Below, piece after piece: positions 7,421 through 13,395 of a stretch of 14,399 nt of DNA. The notes under the pieces were generated by a model that worked only from the letters and a program-made list of their open reading frames with translations, had not been told where the DNA came from and made no database searches. The translations under genes and the position numbers were made by a program. Positions within the stretch are counted from its first letter, which is position 1, and each line of letters begins with the position of its first letter. This stretch comes from Treponema sp. (GTDB lineage Bacteria > Spirochaetota > Spirochaetia > Treponematales > Breznakiellaceae): positions 1-14,399 of the forward strand of contig JAIRNB010000164.1 in NCBI GenBank assembly GCA_031258265.1. Direction: 5' to 3'.

Positions 7421-8125
7421 CTAACCCCGTTCTTTTCCCCGCCTCTCCTGTTCTATCTGTTGATCCAGAAGAATAAGGAGGTCCCGGATTTCCGCGGCCC
7501 GTTCATAGCTTTCCTTTTCTACCGCCTCCTCCAGTTCCGTCTGGAGACGCCGCCTCTTGGCCGCCAGGGGCTTGTCCCCCTCTCCGCCGGTCCCCTCCGG
7601 GCTTTTTCCTTTTTCGGGGATGTCGAGGTAAGACTCCTCCTCGTCTGTTCCTTCCCCCATAACAACCGGCGGAATCTGGCCGGCCTCGTTTCCCTCCTCA
7701 ATAAAAATATCCGCGGGGATTCCCGCCCGTTCCAGCACTTTGGAAGCCATGAAGACAGGGCACTTCTCCCTAATCGCCAGGGCAAAGGCATCGGAGGGCC
7801 TGCTGTCAAGGATAAGGGGCCTTAGCGGGGAAAATTCCCTTCCGGAAAGAAAGATCCGGGCGCGGAATATATCTTCCCGAATCTCATGGACCTCTACCTT
7901 GAACAGGGTAATTCCTAATTGGCGGTTCATTTCCAGAAAAAGATCGCAGGAAAGGGGGCGCTTGGCTTTTGTATTTCCCAGGCCCAGGAGGATGGCGTGG
8001 ACTTCCAGGGAACCAATAAAAATGGGAACTACCAGATCCATGCCCAGGGGCCGCAATAGCACGGCGTTTCCCTGACCAATGCGGGCAATACTCCATATTT
8101 CCGATTCCAGCATCGTGTTCATCAT
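7421..8125 (-). CDS. Bifunctional nuclease (BFN/DUF151) domain protein with UVR motif
   Basis: 234 residues. The N-terminal BFN/DUF151 domain (about 1-138) shows the family patterns: LRPLGMDLVVPIFIGSLEVHAI, the DLF...L tract, and LDSRPSDAFALAIREKCPVF near its end. Family members have been reported to have nuclease activity, but most are uncharacterised. After an acidic low-complexity linker (about 150-185) comes a UVR (UvrB/UvrC-type) coiled-coil motif at about 192-220, LQTELEEAVEKESYERAAEIRD, a protein-contact element. The BFN-linker-UVR arrangement occurs in many bacteria; a nucleic-acid or stress role is inference. The protein should be cytoplasmic because no signal or TM is seen. Two ATGs are adjacent (8125 and 8122). 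The AGGGGG upstream is three bases from the first and six from the second, so the second may be the real start. Confidence 0.85.
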   Translation of the reverse strand: MMNTMLESEIWSIARIGQGNAVLLRPLGMDLVVPIFIGSLEVHAILLGLGNTKAKRPLSCDLFLEMNRQLGITLFKVEVHEIREDIFRARIFLSGREFSPLRPLILDSRPSDAFALAIREKCPVFMASKVLERAGIPADIFIEEGNEAGQIPPVVMGEGTDEEESYLDIPEKGKSPEGTGGEGDKPLAAKRRRLQTELEEAVEKESYERAAEIRDLLILLDQQIEQERRGKERG

Positions 8126-8168
8126 CCGCCCCCTGGGAGTTGCCGCGCTTCGCGCTTAAAACTTCGGA

Positions 8169-8205
8169 AGCCATTCCCGAAACTAACCAGGTTTTGGGAA
8201 TGGCT
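8169..8205. repeat. Long hairpin between the BFN and polyprenyl synthase genes
   Basis: AGCCATTCCC (8169-8178) pairs exactly with GGGAATGGCT (8196-8205). The stem continues for five more pairs (GAAAC with GTTTT) around a seven-base loop, with one G-U pair if transcribed from the plus strand and an A-C mismatch if transcribed from the minus strand. Both flanking genes are on the minus strand, so it may be the terminator of the polyprenyl synthase gene or a leader hairpin of the BFN gene. A weaker GGACC/GGTCC pair lies at 8232-8251. The 147-bp gap holds no gene. Confidence 0.55.
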
Positions 8206-8255
8206 ATAATTGCATTTTATAAGGTAATCATGGACCTGCGGCCCCCGGTCCCTAT

Positions 8256-8267
8256 ATTATGGACAGA
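8256..8267. repeat. 12-mer shared with the hairpin arm at 163-174
   Basis: ATTATGGACAGA is identical here and at 163-174, and its reverse complement lies at 143-154. It sits five bases past the stop of the polyprenyl synthase gene. Both places are noncoding. A chance match of 12 in 14 kb is unlikely but possible, so it may be a remnant of a dispersed palindromic repeat. Confidence 0.35.
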
Positions 8268-8272
8268 CGGCT

Positions 8273-9379
8273 CTAACTTATCAGATCGATAAGCTTTCCC
8301 AGGAGCCGGCGGCCCTTTTCCCCCAGGGAAATACCGCCGATCCGTTCCGGCGTTAAAGCCTCCGCCCCTTCTTGTATGAGCGCCAATCCCTTCTCCCTGG
8401 CCTTTTCCAAAACCCCCGCATTGTCCAGGGCGGCGATCAGTTCCTCTACCTCCGGGGCCTCTGTTCCCCCTGTTTTGGCCCTGTTAAAACAACGGTTTAC
8501 CAGGGCCTGCCGCCGGGCGGCCTCCGCGGCGTTCAGGGTTTTTCCCGGTGTCTCAAGGCCGTGAAGGTAAAGGAGTACCGGGAGGCTTTTTTTCCCTTCC
8601 ACCACATCATCACCCCGTTTTTTTCCGGGAAGTCCGGTACTTAGGTTCTTAACGTCATCCAGAATCTGAAAACCCAGCCCCAGCCGTTCCGCCGCCTGAC
8701 CTAAGTGATCCGCCGCCTGCCGTATCAGGGACCGGGCGAAACGCGGTTCGGGAAGGGCTGCCAGGACCCCCAGGATCGCCGCAAGCCGGGCCATGCAGCC
8801 GGTCTTGAGAGCGCACATGGTGTAATATTCACCGATGGCCGGGAGGGAATCAAAGTCCCGGTGCCAGTGGATGTCCATGGCTTGTCCCAGGTGAAGCCGC
8901 CGCAGATACTCCCCCCAGACGGCGCGGATTTGCTCTTTCGATTCCCCGGGGGCATCCCAGGCGTCAATACAGGAGAGGGGGAGAAAGTAGAAAAAACTCC
9001 CCGAGTTAATGGCGATGTCGGTTCCGTAGATGAGGTGTACCGCAGCTTTGCCCCGGCGCTGGCCGGAGTTATCTTCGATGTCGTCGTGGATAAGGCTGGC
9101 GTTGTGGCAGAATTCCGCCAGGGGCGTCAGGGGCAGGGCCGCGTCTTCTCCCCCCAGGGCCTCGCAGATCAGAATTGTAAGGAGGGGCCGCCATCGTTTC
9201 CCCCCTCGGGAGAGGAGATCCCTGCAGGGAAGGATCAGGCTTTCCAGAAGTTCCGTTGTTACCTGGTCTTCTAAACCGGGGAAAACCCTGGATACCCAGT
9301 CAGGGTCCGGCCTCCGGGGCAGCCAGGCATCCAAGACCGCCTCTATTTTTTCAAGCCTCTGGCTTATTTCCCCGTCCAT
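8273..9379 (-). CDS. Polyprenyl (trans-isoprenyl) diphosphate synthase
   Basis: 368 residues, slightly longer than the usual 300-340. It would condense isopentenyl diphosphate with an allylic diphosphate to make the C15-C50 precursors of quinone side chains or the wall lipid carrier. The first Asp-rich motif is complete (LIHDDIEDNSGQRRG, Asp99, Asp100 and Asp103, then the Arg pair 108-109). GGKRWRP (59-65), GQAMDIHWH and KTGCMARLAAILG also fit. The second motif reads FQILDDVKN (Asp241, Asp242, Asn245) where the family normally has DDxxD; GDDVVEGKKSLPVLL follows as expected. Chain length cannot be read safely from the sequence. ATG 9377-9379 has no clear Shine-Dalgarno, and an extended -10 box lies only eight bases upstream, so the mRNA may be leaderless. 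It is divergent from rlmE across 18 bp. Confidence 0.9.
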   Translation of the reverse strand: MDGEISQRLEKIEAVLDAWLPRRPDPDWVSRVFPGLEDQVTTELLESLILPCRDLLSRGGKRWRPLLTILICEALGGEDAALPLTPLAEFCHNASLIHDDIEDNSGQRRGKAAVHLIYGTDIAINSGSFFYFLPLSCIDAWDAPGESKEQIRAVWGEYLRRLHLGQAMDIHWHRDFDSLPAIGEYYTMCALKTGCMARLAAILGVLAALPEPRFARSLIRQAADHLGQAAERLGLGFQILDDVKNLSTGLPGKKRGDDVVEGKKSLPVLLYLHGLETPGKTLNAAEAARRQALVNRCFNRAKTGGTEAPEVEELIAALDNAGVLEKAREKGLALIQEGAEALTPERIGGISLGEKGRRLLGKLIDLIS

Positions 9380-9387
9380 AGGGCAAG

Positions 9388-9393
9388 ATTATA
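9388..9393 (-). promoter_or_regulatory. Extended -10 promoter of the polyprenyl synthase gene
   Basis: On the minus strand the sequence reads TGC-TATAAT, a perfect -10 hexamer with the extended TGn element. Eight bases separate the hexamer from ATG 9379, so transcription would start at or within one or two bases of the start codon. The best -35 candidate (CTTTTC, 16 bp upstream, inside rlmE) is poor, as is common for extended -10 promoters. Confidence 0.5.
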
Positions 9394-9397
9394 GCAA

Positions 9398-10063
9398 ATG
9401 GCAAACTACGAAAAGCCGGATACCTGGTCCATTAAAGCCCAAAGGGAAGCTTACCCTGCCCGTTCGGTTTACAAGTTGAAGGAAATGGATGAGAAATTCC
9501 GGCTTATCCCCTTTAAGGGGCGCGGTATGGCCGGGGATAATTCCGGTTCGGCCCTGGCGGGGGGGTTCCGAGTCCTGGATCTGGGGGCGGCGCCGGGGAG
9601 TTGGAGTCTCTACGTTCTGCGCAGGCTTGCCGGCGCGGGTTTTCTTGCCGCCGCAGACCTTTCCCCCCTTTCCCGGCAGTATGACCAGGGTCTTTTTGAC
9701 GGGGGGAATTTTTCTTTTATCCGGGGGGACATCACTTCGCCGGAGCTTAGGGAGGCCCTTCTGGAACTGGGGCCCTACAACCTGGTGATCAGCGACGCCG
9801 CCCCGGCCACCACCGGCAGCCGCACGGTGGATACCCTGCGGTCCCTGGAGCTTGCGGAAACGGCCCTGGCTTACGGGGAGGCCGCCCTGAAAAGGGGGGG
9901 CGCTCTGGTGATCAAGGTGTTCCAGGGCGGGGACTCCGGGGCGCTTCTTAAAAGGGTCCGCGGTCTTTTTGAATCCGCCCGGGCCTTTAAGCCTGCCGCC
10001 TGCCGCCGTGAATCCTTTGAGACCTACTATGTGGGCTTGGGGCGGCTCCCAAAGGGGGGGTAG
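9398..10063 (+). CDS. rlmE: 23S rRNA 2'-O-methyltransferase (RrmJ/FtsJ family)
   Basis: 221 residues against about 209 for the E. coli enzyme. It transfers a methyl group from SAM to the 2'-OH of the A-loop uridine (U2552 in E. coli numbering) late in 50S assembly. The SAM motif is VLDLGAAPGSWS. The K-D-K-E catalytic tetrad is complete: Lys26 (RSVYKL), Asp133 (ISDAAP), Lys173 (VIKVFQGG) and Glu208 (ESFETYYV). A short insertion of about 12 residues before the SAM motif (GRGMAGDNSGSALAGG) accounts for the extra length. The start at ATG 9398 has only a weak upstream AGGG, and its 5' flank is just 18 bp to the divergent polyprenyl synthase start, so its promoter must lie inside that gene. FtsJ-family tRNA methyltransferases are the main alternative, but the size and motifs favour RlmE. 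Confidence 0.92.
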   Translation: MANYEKPDTWSIKAQREAYPARSVYKLKEMDEKFRLIPFKGRGMAGDNSGSALAGGFRVLDLGAAPGSWSLYVLRRLAGAGFLAAADLSPLSRQYDQGLFDGGNFSFIRGDITSPELREALLELGPYNLVISDAAPATTGSRTVDTLRSLELAETALAYGEAALKRGGALVIKVFQGGDSGALLKRVRGLFESARAFKPAACRRESFETYYVGLGRLPKGG

Positions 10064-10077
10064 TGGAGTAGACCGGA

Positions 10078-10093
10078 CCCGGCGGCAGCCGGG
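10078..10093 (+). repeat. Small GC-rich hairpin after rlmE
   Basis: CCCGGC-GGCA-GCCGGG is a 6-bp stem with a 4-base loop, 15 bases past the rlmE stop. No T tract follows, so terminator function is doubtful. Its right arm abuts a GGGGAGG sequence and could mask that as a ribosome-binding site. A second short stem (GGGCC/GGCCC) lies at 10202-10219, upstream of pheS. Confidence 0.35.
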
Positions 10094-10100
10094 GAGGACT

Positions 10101-10199
10101 ATGAAACGAGGGGGGGCCGCGTCAAAATATGTCCCGATGGGGCGGTTATGTCCCGGCTTTTGGAACCCCTGTGCCCCCCCCTTTAATACGCCGGGTTAG
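10101..10199 (+). CDS. Possible 32-residue small ORF between rlmE and pheS
   Basis: ATG 10101 follows GGGGAGG by three bases, which is a strong but closely spaced ribosome-binding site. The frame ends at TAG 10197-10199, 75 bp before pheS. The peptide (MKRGGAASKYVPMGRLC at its start, with two Cys and four Pro late) resembles nothing I recognise. Only two Phe codons occur, so it does not look like a Phe attenuation leader. It may be chance in a GC-rich gap. Confidence 0.2.
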   Translation: MKRGGAASKYVPMGRLCPGFWNPCAPPFNTPG

Positions 10200-10274
10200 C
10201 GGGGCCGTTTTCAAGGCCCTGTGGAATTTGATAGTCTGAAAACATAGGGAAATTCGCCTGAAACGGAGCGGCCA

Positions 10275-11864
10275 ATGGCAGTTGATATTCAGAGTACGGT
10301 AAAGAACCTTCATCCCCTGGAGACGCGGGTCCTCCTTGCCTATAAGGGGGGGGATGAGCTGACGGTGGAAAGGGTGGAGAAGGACCTGGGTTTTAAGAGC
10401 GGCAACGGGAACCAGGCTTTGTCCTGGCTTTCCGCCAAGGGTCTGGTGGCGGAAAAGAGCCGGGGGACGGCGGTTTTCTATGAGCTTACCGGGCTGGGCC
10501 GGGTTTGGAAGGAAAAGGGGAGCCCGGAGGAGCGGATTATCGAGCTTGTCCGCATTAAAAGCGGCCTGCGGCTTCCGGAAATTGCCGCCGCGTTGAAGCT
10601 GGATAATAAGGATGTGGGGAGCGCCTTTGGGAGTCTTTCCAAGCAGGGTATTCTTGGCATGGATGGGGAAAAGAGGGTCCTGATGGCCCTTCCGGCGGAG
10701 GAGCTGGAGAATGGCCGGCCCAAGGGGCTGGGTCTGGTCCGTCTTCTGCTGGATAAGGCCGCCGCGGCGGAGGCTGGTCCGGCGGGGACCCTGGCGGAGG
10801 CGGATCTTTCCCCTGGGGAAAGGGCTGCCATGGCTGCCCTTGCCAAGAAGCGGGGGGCGGCGGACGCCCCTTTTCGCCAGGTGGACCGGGAAACCGTGAT
10901 CTTCGGCCTTACCGCCGAGGGGGAGGCGGCGGCGGCGGCCCTGGCCTCCGCGGGGATCACCGGGGACGAGATTGGGACCCTTACCGCGGAGATGCTGGAG
11001 TCCGGGGCCTGGAAGGGCAGGAATTTCCGTTCCTACAATGTCAAGATTCCCCCTGCCCGGCTTATCCCCGGCCGCAGCAATCCCTACGCCAAATTCCTGG
11101 AGGATGTGAAAGACAGGCTCTGTTCCCTGGGTTTTGAGGAATTTGACGGTCCCCTGGTGGAGACGGAATTCTGGAATTCCGACGCCCTCTTTATGCCCCA
11201 GTTCCACTCCGCCCGGGATATTCACGATGTGTACCACATCGCCGAGCCTGAGCGGGCCGCCGCCATTGAGGAGCCCTGGCTTTCCAACGTGGCGGCGGCC
11301 CATGAAAACGGCGGCGGCACCGGGAGCAGGGGCTGGAATTACAATTTTGACCGGGACTTTACCCGCCGTCTTATCCTGCGCAGCCAGGGTACGGTGCTTT
11401 CCGCCAAGACATTGCCCCGGGCCAAGGTCCCCGGCAAGTATTTTGGCATTGTCCGCTGTTTCCGCTACGATCAGGTGAACGCCACACATGGGACGGATTT
11501 TTACCAGACCGAGGGGATTGTCCTGGGGGAGGATGTAAATCTCCGCACCCTCCTGGGGATGCTGGAGATGTTCGCCCTGGAGGTGGCCGGCGCTAAAGAG
11601 GTTAAATATGTCCCCGGTTACTTCCCCTTTACTGAGCCTTCGGTGGAAGTCCATATCCGCCACCCCGTACTGGGCTGGTTTGAGCTTGGCGGTTCCGGTA
11701 TTTTCCGCCCGGAGGTAACTTCCTCCCTGGGGGTTAGTGTTCCGGTGGCCGCCTGGGGCCTTGGCATTGACCGCATGGCCCTTATGGCCCTGGGGCTGAA
11801 CGATTTGCGGGAACTCTTTAGTTCCAATATCGAAAATATCCGGCTTAGGCGGACCGTGATGTAG
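10275..11864 (+). CDS. pheS: Phenylalanyl-tRNA synthetase alpha subunit, archaeal/eukaryal type
   Basis: 529 residues. It charges tRNA-Phe as the alpha subunit of an alpha2beta2 class II synthetase in the cytoplasm. The length, the N-terminal winged-helix tRNA-binding region (about 1-235, for example LETRVLLAYKGGDELT and the repeated ALSWLSAKGLV/AFGSLSKQGIL helices) and the core (HENGGGTGSRGW) are those of archaeal and eukaryotic PheS, not of the shorter bacterial form. Class II motif 2 is RCFRYDQVNATHGTDFYQTEG (Arg394 to Glu413) and motif 3 is WGLGIDRMALMALG (about 494-506). An archaeal-type PheRS is a known trait of spirochaetes. One oddity is that the segment usually reading LRTHTT is LRSQGT (368-373). 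GGAG six bases before ATG 10275 supports the start. The beta-subunit gene is not adjacent; downstream lies pyrF, overlapping tail to tail by 20 bp. Confidence 0.93.
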   Translation: MAVDIQSTVKNLHPLETRVLLAYKGGDELTVERVEKDLGFKSGNGNQALSWLSAKGLVAEKSRGTAVFYELTGLGRVWKEKGSPEERIIELVRIKSGLRLPEIAAALKLDNKDVGSAFGSLSKQGILGMDGEKRVLMALPAEELENGRPKGLGLVRLLLDKAAAAEAGPAGTLAEADLSPGERAAMAALAKKRGAADAPFRQVDRETVIFGLTAEGEAAAAALASAGITGDEIGTLTAEMLESGAWKGRNFRSYNVKIPPARLIPGRSNPYAKFLEDVKDRLCSLGFEEFDGPLVETEFWNSDALFMPQFHSARDIHDVYHIAEPERAAAIEEPWLSNVAAAHENGGGTGSRGWNYNFDRDFTRRLILRSQGTVLSAKTLPRAKVPGKYFGIVRCFRYDQVNATHGTDFYQTEGIVLGEDVNLRTLLGMLEMFALEVAGAKEVKYVPGYFPFTEPSVEVHIRHPVLGWFELGGSGIFRPEVTSSLGVSVPVAAWGLGIDRMALMALGLNDLRELFSSNIENIRLRRTVM

Positions 11865-12801
11865 ACGCGGCTTTTCTGATGGCGTCCCGCATCTTAAATG
11901 CCGTCCGCCGGGCGGATTCCGCGGCAAAGGATGTGTCCGCCCGGCAGAGGGGGCCTTCGCAGGCTTTGCCGGCGGCTTTGAGTTCCGCCGCCCAGGCCCG
12001 CAGGATGGAACGGGAGGCGTTCACCACCCCCCCGTTGCCGTCCCGCAGCAGCAGGGCGGCATCCTCCGCGGCCCCTCCCTGGGCGCCGTAACCGGGGATA
12101 AGAAAAAAGAGGTTCCCCCGGCGGGAACGGATCGCCCTCGCCTCTTCCCGCCCGGCGCCGGATTTTGGGTCCGCCCCCACCACCGCCCCAAAGGCGCCGT
12201 AGCCGCGGCTTCCCATGCGGCTTTCCGCCAGGGCGCTGAGTTTGTCCCCCACCGCGTCGTAGAGCCGGTAGGGGGAGGCGGGATTCTCCGTCCCGTTTTT
12301 CAGTTCCAAATATTCAAAATCCCGCATCCCCTGGTTGCTGGTCCGCATCAGCACAAAGGCGCCCTTCCCCGAGGACTCGGCATAGGAGAGCCAGGGTTCG
12401 ATGGAATCCATGCCCATATAGGGGGAAAGGGTAACAAAGTCCGCCTCAAATTCCCCCTCAAAATGGGCCTGGGCATAACGGCGGGCCGTGTCGGCGATGT
12501 CCCCCCGCTTAATGTCGGCAATTACCAGGGCCCCCCGGCCGCGGATATAGCGCAGGGTTTCCGCATAGGTCCGAAGCCCCTCCAGGCCCATGGCTTCGTA
12601 GTAGGCGATCTGCACCTTGTAGCAGGCCGCCGCGTCAAGGGTGGCGTCGATGAGGGCCTTGTTGAAGGCCAGTACCGCCTGGGCGTCAGAAAGGGCCTTA
12701 GCCCGTTCCCCGGGGGGCAAATATTCCGCCGCGGTATCCAGGCCCACGCAGACATGGCCGCGCTCCGCCACCGCCTCGTACAGTCTATCCATGTTATACA
12801 C
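11845..12801 (-). CDS. pyrF: Orotidine 5'-phosphate decarboxylase, type 2
   Basis: It converts OMP to UMP, the last step of de novo UMP synthesis. About 318 residues from GTG 12801, chosen because GGAGG lies five bases upstream and homologues begin close to the RLYEAVAERG...CVGLD segment. ATG 12792 is a near alternative, and the frame stays open to a TTG at 12915 without support. Type 2 family signatures: CVGLD (18-22), FNKALID (Lys48), YKVQIAYYEA (Lys62), the catalytic ADIKRGDI (Asp96, Lys98, Asp101), SPYMGMDS, IPGYGAQGG and NASRSI. All key residues are intact. The C terminus runs about 50 residues past NASRSI. It is the third gene of the pyrB-pyrI-pyrF set but sits 159 bp from pyrI, so it may also have its own signal. 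Its last 20 bp overlap the 3' end of convergent pheS. Confidence 0.9.
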   Translation of the reverse strand: MYNMDRLYEAVAERGHVCVGLDTAAEYLPPGERAKALSDAQAVLAFNKALIDATLDAAACYKVQIAYYEAMGLEGLRTYAETLRYIRGRGALVIADIKRGDIADTARRYAQAHFEGEFEADFVTLSPYMGMDSIEPWLSYAESSGKGAFVLMRTSNQGMRDFEYLELKNGTENPASPYRLYDAVGDKLSALAESRMGSRGYGAFGAVVGADPKSGAGREEARAIRSRRGNLFFLIPGYGAQGGAAEDAALLLRDGNGGVVNASRSILRAWAAELKAAGKACEGPLCRADTSFAAESARRTAFKMRDAIRKAASTSRSA

Positions 12802-12907
12802 CGGGTCCTCCAGTTTTACGGGTCTGCGGTTCATCCGGCCCACGGCCCCGTAACTCCGCAGCCTGCGGCACGGGAAGTGGTACGCGGAACCGTATCGTAC
12901 AGCGAAG

Positions 12908-12957
12908 CACGGCAAAGCGCGGCAGACCGCGGCAAAGCACCGGAAACCGCCGGAAAC
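12908..12957. repeat. Five 10-bp tandem repeat units between pyrI and pyrF
   Basis: The units read CACGGCAAAG, CGCGGCAGAC, CGCGGCAAAG, CACCGGAAAC and CGCCGGAAAC. A weaker sixth (TACAGCGAAG) lies directly before at 12898. The array starts three bases past the pyrI stop and fills part of the 159-bp gap to pyrF. A CCGCA-GCC-TGCGG hairpin follows in transcription order (12868-12856). No gene with a start and ribosome-binding site is seen in the gap. Confidence 0.55.
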
Positions 12958-12960
12958 AAA

Positions 12961-13395
12961 TTACCGGAAATCCCCCGCGGATTTTATCTCATCGCAGTAT
13001 TCGCAGCGGTAGGTCCGCTGCCGGGGATTCTCCAGGTGAAAGATGTGGGGGATATAGGATTCCGTCGAGGTGATACACCGGGGGTTTTTGCAGATCAGCA
13101 CATTTTCTACCCGCTGGGGGAGTTTAAGCTTTATCTTTTCGGTGATCAGCTCGCTTTCGATAATGTTCACCGTGATATTGGGATCGATGAGGCCGAGAAT
13201 ATCAAAGTTGATGCTGATGGTGTTATCAATTTTGATGATGTCCTTTTTCCCCATTTCCCTGGAATTGGCGTTTACCACAAAGGCCACGCCGTAGGGGGCC
13301 TTATCCAGTCCCAGCCAGTTAAATATTTTGATTCCCAGCCCTGCTTTGATATGATCGATGACGATGCCGTTTTTTATTTGATCGATGTTAAGCAT
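12961..13395 (-). CDS. pyrI: Aspartate carbamoyltransferase regulatory subunit
   Basis: 144 residues, close to the usual 150. It binds the PyrB trimers and confers allosteric control by nucleotides (CTP inhibition and ATP activation in E. coli). The N-terminal allosteric domain begins with IKNGIVIDHIKAG, the conserved family opening. The C-terminal zinc domain has all four ligands: Cys102 and Cys107 (CKNPRCIT) and Cys131 and Cys134 (RCEYC). AGGAG six bases upstream supports ATG 13395. The start overlaps the pyrB stop by 8 bp, so the two subunits are probably coupled in translation, as their complex needs. Confidence 0.95.
   Translation of the reverse strand: MLNIDQIKNGIVIDHIKAGLGIKIFNWLGLDKAPYGVAFVVNANSREMGKKDIIKIDNTISINFDILGLIDPNITVNIIESELITEKIKLKLPQRVENVLICKNPRCITSTESYIPHIFHLENPRQRTYRCEYCDEIKSAGDFR

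Noticed and set aside
10064..10274. Phe-responsive attenuator or T-box before pheS
   Set aside because: No run of Phe codons, no T-box consensus and no terminator with a T tract was found.
10146..11927. 593-codon open frame on the minus strand
   Set aside because: It lies antisense over nearly all of pheS and shows no family motif. Strong G/C bias at third positions in the real gene keeps opposite frames open.
12802..12915. N-terminal extension of PyrF to TTG 12915
   Set aside because: Homologues begin near the GTG at 12801. The extension covers part of the tandem repeat and has no ribosome-binding site.
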